Source: Fimbriimonas sp.
Lineage (GTDB): Bacteria > Armatimonadota > Fimbriimonadia > Fimbriimonadales > Fimbriimonadaceae
DNA length: 10,788 bases
Direction: 5' to 3'
Assembly: GCA_030447945.1 (NCBI GenBank)
Contig: JAUJNV010000074.1
Location: 1-10,788 of the forward strand
Numbering within the stretch: position 1 is the stretch's first letter; every line of letters starts with the position of its first letter. Of this stretch, positions 1-6,140 are shown piece by piece. The notes beneath the pieces are model-generated. The model searched no databases. It was not told the DNA's origin and was given only the letters and a program-made list of their open reading frames with translations. A program made the translations under genes and the position numbers.

Positions 1-15
1 CGTTAACCACTGCCC

Positions 16-942
16 CTACAGCCTTCTGCGCGCGGCGCGCGCGCGGATCTCCGCCCGCTTGCGCTCGGCTTGCTGAGGCGTGCGGAAGTTCCACTCGTTA
101 TAGCCGTCCTTCACGTTGTAGCGCGGCGCGTCGGGTACCCGTCGCCACGCCTCGTCAGCGTACTCCCCGCGCCCGTGGCGCATGGCCTTGCGGAAATACC
201 GCACTGCGTCGGCGTGGCGGCCCATTGTTACGAGGGACCGTCCCGCCAAGTAGGGAATGTAGCCGTTCGCGGGCGCGAGACGCTCGGCGGCTTGGAGATT
301 TTCGAACGCCTTCCGTGTACCACCGGACAGGTAGGAGTCGAAGCCCCGCGCGAGAAGGATGCTCGCCTCCAAGGCCTGGGGGGTGCGGGTGCCGGGAAGA
401 TCGCGCGCCGTTATGTCGTGCGCGAACCGCAGCACCATCCGGTCCGAATAGTAGCGCCTCGCCATCTGGTGGTTCCCTAGACGTGCGTAGCAGAGCGCGA
501 CATCGAGGTCGCGCCCGTGCCCCAGCTCTCGCCCGGGCTGGTCGTCGGCAAGGAAATACCCTAGCGCTTGCTCGTAGCGGCCCCGCTTCATGGCGATCTG
601 ACCGAGGAGCCGTTCCGCTTGCGCAGTGACTCCCCCTCCGTGAGGAGACAGGGCGATGGCCTCTCGCGCCGCACTCTCCGCCCCGTCGAGGTCGCCCCGG
701 CCGAGAAGGCCTTCCGCACGCCAGAACGCGGGTGTGCCCCGGTTGAGTTCCGCCGTGTGCCGGCGGCCCGCCTCAATATCGACGATCCGCAAGGCGGTGT
801 TGCCGGAACGCCCACCAGAGGTCGTATTAGGGGCAGGGGCGGACGGCGAGTCCGCCGCTGCGAGGCGCGTAACCCGCGGGGCGAAAACCACGGTCGCCCC
901 CGCGACGAACGACAAAGCCAGAACCAGAAGTAATGTTTTCAT
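16..942 (-). CDS. Secreted tetratricopeptide-repeat protein, function unknown
   Basis: An uninterrupted 308-aa frame. The N-terminus MKTLLLVLALSFVAGATVVF is a short basic start plus a hydrophobic stretch (residues 3-20), read as a Sec signal peptide or membrane anchor, so the protein probably acts in the periplasm. A Pro/Ser/Gly-rich linker (about 30-50) precedes helical repeats with TPR spacing: about 72-103 (AEGLLGRGDLDGAESAAREA), 106-135 (LLGQIAMKRGRYEQALGYF), 146-171 and 190-255 (YLAGRSLVTMGRHADAVRYF). The C-terminus (292-308) is strongly basic. TPR domains act as protein-binding scaffolds; no catalytic motif is visible, so no specific role is assigned. The gene is divergent from gpsA across a 417-nt gap. 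There is no clear Shine-Dalgarno; a weak -10-like hexamer lies 8 nt before the ATG. The start is chosen because it gives the signal peptide. Confidence 0.85.
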   Translation of the reverse strand: MKTLLLVLALSFVAGATVVFAPRVTRLAAADSPSAPAPNTTSGGRSGNTALRIVDIEAGRRHTAELNRGTPAFWRAEGLLGRGDLDGAESAAREAIALSPHGGGVTAQAERLLGQIAMKRGRYEQALGYFLADDQPGRELGHGRDLDVALCYARLGNHQMARRYYSDRMVLRFAHDITARDLPGTRTPQALEASILLARGFDSYLSGGTRKAFENLQAAERLAPANGYIPYLAGRSLVTMGRHADAVRYFRKAMRHGRGEYADEAWRRVPDAPRYNVKDGYNEWNFRTPQQAERKRAEIRARAARRRL

Positions 943-950
943 CGTTCGTG

Positions 951-956
951 ATTGAA
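951..956 (-). promoter_or_regulatory. Possible -10 hexamer of the TPR gene (leaderless style)
   Basis: Read on the minus strand the hexamer is TTCAAT, matching TATAAT at four of six positions. It sits 8 nt before the ATG at 942, with no Shine-Dalgarno in between. On its own it is weak; it gains some weight because other start codons in the window have the same arrangement. Confidence 0.25.
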
Positions 957-1345
957 GAACGGTGGTGTTCCCAACTGTTTAAGAACTCCTGTAAAAATCG
1001 GTCTGTGCCAGCAGGATAACAGAAGCAAACTCGATTGCGTTGGCAAGGGTCCGCCCGAGAGGCGGATCTCCCAAGTTCACGGAAGAGCTGCCGGTCTTCG
1101 AGCTCTCTACGTCGATGATACACATCGCCGGTCTTGGGGAGATACGTCACTCCGTACGACCCGGAGCTCGTGCGGAGATTTGGGCCTGGGGATGCGATAC
1201 CTACTTCGACGTCACCATTCGCAGCGATCTCCTATTCGTCCTAGCCGGTGCTTCTCAGGCTACAACGCGCGCTGAAGCGCGCTGTTCCAAAGCGCCGCTG
1301 AAGCGGAGCACACTTGGGGCGACCGTCTCCGGCGTGCCCGCCCGG
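957..1345. other. Intergenic region between divergent TPR gene and gpsA
   Basis: About 390 nt with no convincing gene. Several frames stay open here, but none shows a recognisable domain. The left part (about 957-1020) is more AT-rich than its neighbours and may hold promoter elements. The right part holds two small hairpins listed separately. Confidence 0.5.
1267..1309. repeat. Two adjacent hairpins with the same TGAA loop
   Basis: The first is GCGCGC-TGAA-GCGCGC at 1267-1282, a perfect 6-bp stem. The second is CCGC-TGAA-GCGG at 1295-1306, a 4-bp stem that extends by two more pairs (1292-1293 with 1308-1309) past a G/A mismatch. They are 12 nt apart. The shared loop and layout look like a small REP-type intergenic element. 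They lie 50-90 nt upstream of the gpsA start, with no T-run, so a terminator is not supported. Confidence 0.5.
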
Positions 1346-1351
1346 TATCCT
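1346..1351 (+). promoter_or_regulatory. Possible -10 hexamer of gpsA (leaderless style)
   Basis: TATCCT matches TATAAT at four of six positions and lies 8 nt before the gpsA ATG. The stretch between is pyrimidine-rich (TCCCCTCCC without its last base lies in the gap), so no Shine-Dalgarno is possible, which favours a leaderless transcript. No good -35 box was seen. Confidence 0.3.
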
Positions 1352-1359
1352 CCCCTCCC

Positions 1360-2349
1360 ATGGAGATCGCCGTCCTCGGAGCCGGGAGTTGGGGGACCGC
1401 GCTGACCATCCTCCTCGCGCGCAACGGGCACCGGGTCACGCTCATGGGGCGCAGCCGAGAAGAGATGGGAGCCTTACGCGACCAACGGGAGAACGCCCAC
1501 TACCTCCCCGGCTTCCCTATCCCCGAGTCGGTGCGGTTCGAGACCATGGAGCACGATCTCGGGCGGGCCGAGATGACCGTGCTCGCGGTACCCACCGGCG
1601 CGGTGCGGCAGGTGGTGGCCGAGGTTCGGGGCGAGCATCCTCTGGTCGTGATCGCGTCGAAGGGGCTTGAGAAGGGCACGGGCAAGACCATGTCCGCCGT
1701 CGTGTCCGAAGCGAAGCCGGAGGCCTGGACGGCCGTGCTCAGCGGGCCGAACCTCGCGGTCGAGATCGCCCGCGGCATCCCTACGGCCGCCGTCGCGGCG
1801 TCGATGGAGCCTGAGGCGGCGGAGCGGGTGCGGGAGGCGTTTGCCTGCCGCTCGTTCTACGTCCACCCGAGCGACGACCTCGTCGGGGTGGAGCTCGGCG
1901 GCGCGCTGAAGAACGCCCTCGCGATCGGTGCGGGAATGTCCGACGGGCTCGGCTTCGGCGACAACACCAAAGGCGCGCTCCTCGCCAGGGGGCTGCACGA
2001 GATGGGCAAGATCGGCGTCGCCTGCGGCGCGCGGATCGAGACGTTCCTCGGCTTCGCGGGCGCGGGCGACCTTATCGCCACCGCCGTCAGCCGCCTCTCG
2101 CGCAACTACCGCGTCGGCCGCGCCCTCGGCGAGGGGCGGCGCTTGGAGGAGGCGCTGGCCGAGGTCGGCCAGGTCGCCGAAGGGGTGCCGACGAGCGCGG
2201 CTGCGGTGGGCCTCGCGCGCCATCACGACCTGCAGGCGCCCGTGTTCGAGGCGATCGAAACGGTCATCCAGGGCCGCCTGAGCCCCCAGGCCGCTCTGCA
2301 AGGCCTCATGGAGCGAGCCCCCCGGCCCGACTTCGTCATGCCCCGCTGA
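1360..2349 (+). CDS. gpsA: Glycerol-3-phosphate dehydrogenase [NAD(P)+]
   Basis: A cytosolic enzyme that reduces dihydroxyacetone phosphate to sn-glycerol 3-phosphate with NAD(P)H, supplying the backbone for phospholipid synthesis. The 329-aa frame is intact and of normal family length. The Rossmann dinucleotide motif GAGSWGTA is at residues 7-14. Other family signatures follow in order: ASKGLEKGT (99-107), LSGPNLAVEI (127-136), ELGGALKNALAIGAG (178-192) with the expected catalytic Lys184, GAGDLIATAVSRLSRN (234-249), and EGVPTSA (274-280). The ATG at 1360 puts the GxGxxG loop at residue 7, as in homologues. There is no Shine-Dalgarno. The 3' end overlaps the 3' end of the convergent thg1 gene by 14 nt. 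Confidence 0.97.
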   Translation: MEIAVLGAGSWGTALTILLARNGHRVTLMGRSREEMGALRDQRENAHYLPGFPIPESVRFETMEHDLGRAEMTVLAVPTGAVRQVVAEVRGEHPLVVIASKGLEKGTGKTMSAVVSEAKPEAWTAVLSGPNLAVEIARGIPTAAVAASMEPEAAERVREAFACRSFYVHPSDDLVGVELGGALKNALAIGAGMSDGLGFGDNTKGALLARGLHEMGKIGVACGARIETFLGFAGAGDLIATAVSRLSRNYRVGRALGEGRRLEEALAEVGQVAEGVPTSAAAVGLARHHDLQAPVFEAIETVIQGRLSPQAALQGLMERAPRPDFVMPR

Positions 2350-3088
2350 GGAGGCGCCGCAGGTACGCGTCGTACTCCTCGCGCATCGGCAGCTCGCGGT
2401 CCACGGTCAGGCGGCGCCGCGTCGCCACGGTCTCTTCCCCTGTCTTCGGATTCACGCCCGGCTTCTGGAAGCTCTCGAAGCGCACACCCGAGCCGCGCCG
2501 CTGCCACGACGGCAACTGGGCGAAGTTGATTCCCCGCGCGAACAGGAGCTCGTTCTTCCAATCGACCGGCTTCCGCTCGAGCTCCCGCGTCGCCTCCGCC
2601 ACGCTCGCGCCCTCTTTGCGGAGCGTCCAGTAGCACCAGCCGTTGAGCGCGCACCGCCCCGCGTCCGCCTGCCGCCAGCGGAAGTAGTCCAGCGTCGCCT
2701 CCTCGTCCGCGCCGAGCCAGACGCGGCCGTCGAAGTGCGCCGGCTCGCCGCACCCGTGGGTGAAGGCCGCGCTGGCGATGCCCGCCGCGAGCGAGACCGC
2801 CTTCTCCAGCTCCCGATCGAAAAGGTCCCAGTCGCGCGGAAGGAGCAGGGAGATCTCGTCGCTCTCCGTGTAGGCGTAGATGCCGCCGAGCCCCTCCACG
2901 AGCGCCTCGGCGGCCCCCAGCATGAGCCCGTGGAACCGCTCGTCGAACGGCTTCTCGAACCGTGTCTCGGTGAACCGGGTGAACCCGCGCCCGTCGACGC
3001 GAAGCACCGCCCACATCCCGGGCGGCAGGCGCAGCGTGTGGAAGCACTCGCCCGCGCGCATCCGTCTCTCAAGCTCGTTCGGGTTCAT
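2336..3088 (-). CDS. Thg1-like protein (tRNAHis guanylyltransferase family, 3'-5' polymerase)
   Basis: An intact 250-aa member of the Thg1 superfamily, which adds nucleotides to RNA 5' ends in the 3'-5' direction. Eukaryotic Thg1 adds G-1 to tRNAHis; bacterial Thg1-like proteins mainly restore 5'-truncated tRNAs on a template. The metal-binding segment RVDGRGFTRFTE (30-41, Asp32) and the second acidic motif YTESDEISLL (73-82, Asp77) are both present, giving the two carboxylates of the polymerase-like palm. The eukaryotic HINNLYN motif is replaced by ALNGWCYW (147-154), which points to the bacterial repair-type branch. The stop of the upstream kinase gene lies 20 nt inside this gene. GGGAGAGGG immediately before the ATG is a strong ribosome binding site, so the two genes are probably co-transcribed. 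The specific substrate is inferred. Confidence 0.93.
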   Translation of the reverse strand: MNPNELERRMRAGECFHTLRLPPGMWAVLRVDGRGFTRFTETRFEKPFDERFHGLMLGAAEALVEGLGGIYAYTESDEISLLLPRDWDLFDRELEKAVSLAAGIASAAFTHGCGEPAHFDGRVWLGADEEATLDYFRWRQADAGRCALNGWCYWTLRKEGASVAEATRELERKPVDWKNELLFARGINFAQLPSWQRRGSGVRFESFQKPGVNPKTGEETVATRRRLTVDRELPMREEYDAYLRRLLSGA

Positions 3089-3525
3089 CCCTCTCCCAAG
3101 GTTCGACGTCGAAGCCGGCGTCCGAGATGCGGACCCGGTACAGCTCGTTGTACCCCTCCTCCCAAGACGGCGGAACCAGCCGCTTCGCCGTCGTGTAGAG
3201 CGCGACGACGGGCACGCGAGCCGCGCCTTCGCGCTGATCGTTTCGCTCGCGCGCGTCCGCGACCGTCGTTTCGAAAGAGTAGGCGACGATCTTGGCGCCG
3301 TGCTGACGGCCGATCTGAATCAGGGCCGCTCGATCGGCCGGGGTGGCGTTCGTGTTGTCCACAACGACCGACTTCCCCGCCTCCAGCGCCTCCTCGATCA
3401 GCCGGCGCTGGCGCCTCTCCCGGTTCCGCGCGTTGAAGTGGTCCTTGCTCGTGCACATACGTGCTCGGCTCGCGGCGCGGACGAAGCTCGTGCCGGTGCC
3501 GAAGGATGAGGATCACCAGCTCCAC
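3069..3525 (-). pseudogene. Polynucleotide-kinase-like P-loop ATPase, frameshifted at its 5' end
   Basis: A GTG start at 3525 opens with the beta-strand VELVILI typical of small kinase-type P-loop proteins. The frame is then lost and continues in the frame ending at 3069. Read in that second frame, the loop region gives FGTGTSFVRAA, close to GxGKS/T but lacking the Lys codon. Further on are SKDHFNARNRERRQRRLIEE, the Walker-B-like strand KSVVVDNTNATPADRAALI with Asp, and a lid-like arginine-rich segment ERNDQREGAARVPVVALY. This order matches the kinase domain of the polynucleotide kinase (PNKP) type, usually about 150 aa, as here. It overlaps the start of thg1 and probably forms an operon with it. 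I read the break as a sequencing indel or a recent mutation because the rest is well conserved. The open part starts at 3458 (MCTSKDHF). Confidence 0.75.
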
Positions 3526-3549
3526 CCCGTCCAGCCTCGTGCCCGGGGT

Positions 3550-3555
3550 TACAAT
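3550..3555 (+). promoter_or_regulatory. -10 hexamer of the small membrane protein gene (leaderless style)
   Basis: TACAAT matches TATAAT at five of six positions and ends 6 nt before the ATG at 3562. No Shine-Dalgarno fits in the gap, so transcription would start at or next to the start codon. No good -35 was seen. The element sits in the 36-nt gap between this gene and the divergent kinase gene. Confidence 0.4.
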
Positions 3556-3561
3556 AGCCGC

Positions 3562-3846
3562 ATGCTGCCCGACCTCCTCCGCAAGCTCCCCGCGCCCGTG
3601 CGACGGATCGCCGAGAAGGAGGAGAACCTGCTGGCCATCGGCGTCGCCTGGCTCTGGCGCCGCCCTCTGCGCTCACCGGCTACTACCTGCAGGCTATCGC
3701 CGACTCTTCCCACGTGCACGACCTCACGCCGAACCACATCCGGGCCTACTCGGCGCCGGAATCGACCTCGCTGTCGGCATCCTCATCGCCGTCGTCACCG
3801 TCCTCTACCCCCGCCGCCGAAGCCGACGCGCGACGCCGATGCATGA
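3562..3846 (+). pseudogene. Small two-helix membrane protein, split by frameshifts
   Basis: The ATG at 3562 gives MLPDLLRKLPAPVRRIAEKE followed by a hydrophobic start of a helix, LLAIGVAWLW. The frame then shifts: GYYLQAIADSSHVHDL and THNHIRAYS-like sequence (read as LTPNHIRAYS) is in a second frame, and GAGIDLAVGILIAVVTVLYP, a clear transmembrane helix, is in a third. Joined, they make a protein of about 90 aa with an amphipathic N-terminus and two membrane helices. The family is not recognised and no function is assigned. The true stop is uncertain: 3846 is the stop of the first frame, and the frame of the second helix stays open to 4054. At least two indels are needed, and conservation of hydrophobic segments in both later frames argues for sequencing error or very recent decay. 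Confidence 0.5.
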
Positions 3847-4048
3847 CCTCCACGAAGACGTCGCGCCGGCAACCTTCTCCCGCCGGAGGACCAAGGCCTC
3901 GGACCCCTCGCCTTTTGCAGAAGCAAGGGAGAGGGCAGGGGGAGGGTTCCGAAGGCTGAGTATCGAGGTTCAGAAAAAGCCCCAACCCTCAGCCCCCATC
4001 CCTCAGACCTCTGCCACTCCCCCGGTCCTCTGGTCCCGCTACCTGGAG
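3847..4048. other. Convergent intergenic region with G-rich and C-rich tracts
   Basis: This separates the membrane protein (plus) from the glycosyltransferase (minus). It holds a purine-rich run (about 3925-3948) and a pyrimidine-rich run (about 3979-4025). GAGGGTT at 3942-3948 pairs with AACCCTC at 3984-3990 across a 35-nt loop, a weak inverted repeat that might take part in bidirectional termination. No gene is supported. Confidence 0.35.
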
Positions 4049-5059
4049 TCATAAACCCTTCCCTTCCACCACCTGCCCGCGACGCCGCCACACGGTCGAC
4101 CGCAGGACGGTAAACGCTCCGATCGTGAGCAGACACGGGGGTGAGCGGTACCATCAGGCCCCGCACAATCAGCCCGACACAAAGCGCCCCCCAGCAGCCC
4201 TAGCGCAACCAACAGGCTCCCCGCCAGCAGCCATCACTACCCGACGAAGAAGAGGAACAGGGCCAGCAACATGGAGCCCACACGGAGTTCGTCACCTCGT
4301 AGGCGTTCTTGGACATCCCCGTCCAGGGTCTGCCGCCACGTGTCGTACATGTGGACGGACAGCACGCCGGACAGATTCCCGTCTCCGGCCACGCCCTCCT
4401 CCTTCTCGAGCAGGCGCCCATCATCACGTCCTCCATGATCCGCCCTTCACCGCCTCGTTCGGCTACAGCGGCCTGGAACCGCCGCCGCCATACCTGAAAC
4501 CTGCCCGTTCAGAAGCGTTATGCCCTGGCTCGGTGCGGCACACGAGGCCAAACGGGTTCAGGCCTAAGCAGGCTCCACCCACCCGCCAGAAACAGCGGCT
4601 CCACCCCGCGCCCCGGCACGACCCACGGAATCCGGTGACGACCCCGATGCGCCTGGACGGCGGCGCAGGCTGCATCGCCCGCGCGAAAGCCCGGCGAGGC
4701 ATCCACGTCGAAGGTAGAGGATCAGGGCGCATCGCTGTCCTCCAGTCGCGAGCGCCAGCTCGTGGTAAGCCCGGTTCTTCCCCGTCCACCCCTCGGCCGC
4801 CCCGCCAGATCACCGGGTCCCCCCAGCGACGCCGCCACCAGCCCGTGCCGTCGTCCGACTCGTCGTCGAACACGTACACCTTGGTCCCCTCCTCCCCCCG
4901 CATCAGCGCCAACCAGCTGCCGAAGGTTCTCCGCCTCATTCCGCGCCGGAATCAAAACGCAAACCCCCGGCTCCCCCGCGCGCCCTTGGGCCATCCATCA
5001 GCAGTTCAGCGCGCCACGAACGCCAAGAGCCCATACAGCCCAACGAGAAAGGATCCCAC
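4049..5059 (-). pseudogene. Membrane-bound family 2 glycosyltransferase, many frameshifts
   Basis: A GT2 enzyme transfers a sugar from a nucleotide sugar to an acceptor, here probably a lipid at the inner membrane. A GTG start at 5059 gives the helix GSFLVGLYGLLAFVAR. In successive frames come VCVLIPARNEAENLRQLVGA (start of the GT-A fold), VYVFDDESDDGTG (4867 to about 4841, nucleotide-binding Asp pair), GWTGKNRAYHELALATG, the DxD-type metal motif DVDAS (4709-4695), IMEDVMMG with the catalytic-type acidic pair near 4430, TWRQTLDG and SKNAYEVTNSVWAP, then membrane helices (LLALFLFFVG; LLVALGLLGGALCVGLIV) and the tail VWRRRGQVVEGKGL with stop at 4049. This order resembles HpnB- and CrtQ-type transferases, but the acceptor cannot be told. 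At least seven frame changes are needed, so the CDS is not translatable as given. Confidence 0.8.
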
Positions 5060-5081
5060 GAGGGATGTCGGTGGTGACGGT

Positions 5082-5215
5082 AGGTGATGGGTGATGGGTG
5101 CGTGAGGTGACGAGGTGAGATGGGTGACGGAGGTGAGCCGATGACAACCATCACCCATCACCCATCACCCATCACCCATCACAGATCACTTCCCCTCACC
5201 TCCTCACCCATCAGA
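5082..5215. repeat. Heptamer tandem repeat arranged as a large imperfect inverted repeat
   Basis: The right half has five perfect tandem copies of CCATCAC at 5148-5182, followed by degenerate TCACC and CATCA motifs to about 5215. The left half has the reverse complement, GTGATGG, twice at 5084-5097, then further GGTGA and GATGGGTGA motifs to 5140. The two halves can fold into a long hairpin with alternative registers. The element lies between the glycosyltransferase start and the tRNA gene, so it covers the likely upstream region of both. The perfect 7-nt register without unique spacers excludes a CRISPR array; this is a microsatellite or VNTR-like repeat. Confidence 0.85.
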
Positions 5216-5247
5216 AACCAGACATCAGCCATCAGCGGAAGGTTGCA

Positions 5248-5253
5248 TATCAT
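5248..5253 (+). promoter_or_regulatory. Possible -10 hexamer for the tRNA gene
   Basis: TATCAT matches TATAAT at five of six positions, 13 nt before the predicted 5' end of the tRNA, which is normal spacing for a short tRNA leader. A -35 box was not found at 16-18 nt upstream. Confidence 0.35.
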
Positions 5254-5266
5254 GCGCTTTCAGCGC

Positions 5267-5337
5267 GGGCGCAGCTCAGTGGCAGAGCACTGGCAATGAC
5301 ACCAGAGTCTGAGTTCGAAATCTCGTACTGCCCACCA
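5267..5337 (+). tRNA. Defective-looking tRNA gene, most like tRNA-Val(GAC)
   Basis: Recognisable parts in order: 5' acceptor GGGCGC, the D-arm AGCTCAGTGGCAGAGC, an anticodon arm with CTGG/CCAG stem and GAC in the loop (CAATGACA), the T-loop TTCGAAA, and GCCC-A-CCA at the 3' end with encoded CCA. The span is 71 nt instead of about 75-77. Acceptor pairs GGGC/GCCC are good, but the D-arm follows the acceptor without the usual two-base spacer, the anticodon loop is 8 nt with no U33 in a canonical register, and the T-stem pairs poorly. Restoring a few single bases would give a normal tRNA with the valine anticodon GAC, so I read the defects as missing bases. Amino-acid identity is an inference. 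Confidence 0.65.
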
Positions 5338-5340
5338 CCG

Positions 5341-5575
5341 TCATCTCTGGTTCTGAGAAGGCTCCATCTGAGCCCAGGGAGCGGAACGGCCGTTCGCCTC
5401 ATCAACCTCTCCGTGCGGCGCGTCGTCGCCCTCGTCCGTCTTGATGTACTTGTCGAGGGTGTAGGACGCTTTGTGGTGCCCCATGATCTCGGACGCAGGT
5501 CTTCACGTCAGCCCGGTACGGATCTGGTTGGTCGCATGGGACAGGCGCTGGATCCGTACGATCAGTCGAATTCGT
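5341..5575 (-). pseudogene. Tyrosine recombinase (integrase), C-terminal stub
   Basis: Joined over three frames the minus strand reads LSHATNQIRTG, ADVKT, SEIMGHHKASYTLDKYIKTD and a hydrophilic tail ending NQR-stop at 5341. This is the end of the catalytic domain of the phage-type integrase family: the G-H-H histidine and the nucleophilic tyrosine of TLDKY are both present, following the usual helix with ADVKxVSEIMGH. The stop codon lies 3 nt past the CCA of the tRNA gene, the normal place for an integrase at its tRNA attachment site. Only about 80 residues are recognisable; the core-binding domain and the first catalytic arginine region are not found, and the next gene ends at 5760. The gene therefore appears truncated as well as frameshifted. 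Confidence 0.75.
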
Positions 5576-5759
5576 TGATGCCGAGGTGCGGTCTCGAGCC
5601 GTGGCGTGCGCGACGTTTGGCGAATCTGCTGCGGTGCGTGCACTGGCGGAGCAGCACCCACTGGCGGACAGCACCTTGAAGAAGTTCGAAGCTGGCTCAA
5701 CTCAGGCGTAGCCTTCCTACTGCAGACTGCGGAAGGGACGGAAGTGGGCGAAGGCTCGG
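5576..5759. other. Unassigned stretch between integrase stub and RidA gene
   Basis: No gene is recognised. On the plus strand one frame stays open from before 5574 to a TAG ending at 5708 and gives an Ala-rich hydrophilic peptide (segment AVRALAEQHPLADSTLKKFE), but it has no start signal or family match that I know. On the minus strand no integrase motifs could be followed through it. Confidence 0.4.
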
Positions 5760-6140
5760 TCACCGTCGCGCCAGCACGGCATCCACCTCGATATCGAACC
5801 CAGCGAAGTTCGACTGCGTCAGCGTGCGGACCGGGAACGGCTCGAAACGTAGTCGCGGTAGATCGCGTCGAACTCTTTCGCATCCGCCCGGGTTCCGCAG
5901 AAAAACTCCATTTCGGACGGCATCCTTGGCGAGGAGTCCCGCGGCATTCGCTGCGGCTTCGGTTGTCGAGCGCCATGCGGGAGCTGAACGGCGAACGGCT
6001 TGTCGCCGTGCCGGACGTTGTCGCGGTCGCGCACGGCGTCTGGCCCGGCGAGAAACACGAGGCCGCCGGCTTCGATGGCCACGCTGTACGAACCGGTGGG
6101 CGGCGGCGTCTTCTTCACTGGTGAACGGTTTGCGAGTCAT
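5760..6140 (-). pseudogene. RidA/YjgF-family enamine/imine deaminase, frameshifted
   Basis: RidA proteins hydrolyse reactive enamine/imine intermediates such as 2-aminoacrylate released by PLP enzymes. The start MTRKPFTS (ATG at 6140) is followed in a second frame by TPPPTGSYSVAIEAGGLVFL, the characteristic opening strand, then RHGDKPFAVQ, then in another frame EAAANAAGLLAKDAVRNGVF, then DAKEFDAIYRDYVS, and finally FPVRTLTQSNFAGFDIEVDA with the expected conserved arginine before the last strand. The reconstructed length of about 126 aa is typical. Its ATG overlaps the stop of the aminotransferase gene as ATGA, indicating translational coupling. At least four frame changes are needed; every family segment is present, so the intact gene is probably functional. 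Confidence 0.85.

Noticed and set aside
1474..2301. A 275-codon minus-strand frame opposite gpsA
   Set aside because: It is a shadow of the well-supported gpsA gene, with His/Arg-rich composition and no motifs.
3942..3990. Rho-independent terminator between convergent genes
   Set aside because: There is only a 7-bp stem with a 35-nt loop and no T-run on either side.
4049..5059. Firm assignment to hopanoid-associated HpnB
   Set aside because: The motif order fits, but CrtQ-like and other membrane GT2 enzymes share it, and no hopanoid genes are nearby.
4125..5087. A 320-codon open frame on the plus strand
   Set aside because: It is Pro/Arg/Ser-rich with no domain and lies opposite the glycosyltransferase, whose motifs are clear on the minus strand. 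High GC content makes long antisense frames by chance.
5148..5182. CRISPR array
   Set aside because: The repeats are 7 nt long and directly adjacent with no spacers.
5574..5708. Plus-strand peptide frame ending in TAG, Ala-rich
   Set aside because: It has moderate third-position GC and a plausible composition, but no start signal, no family recognised, and it lies between broken minus-strand genes.
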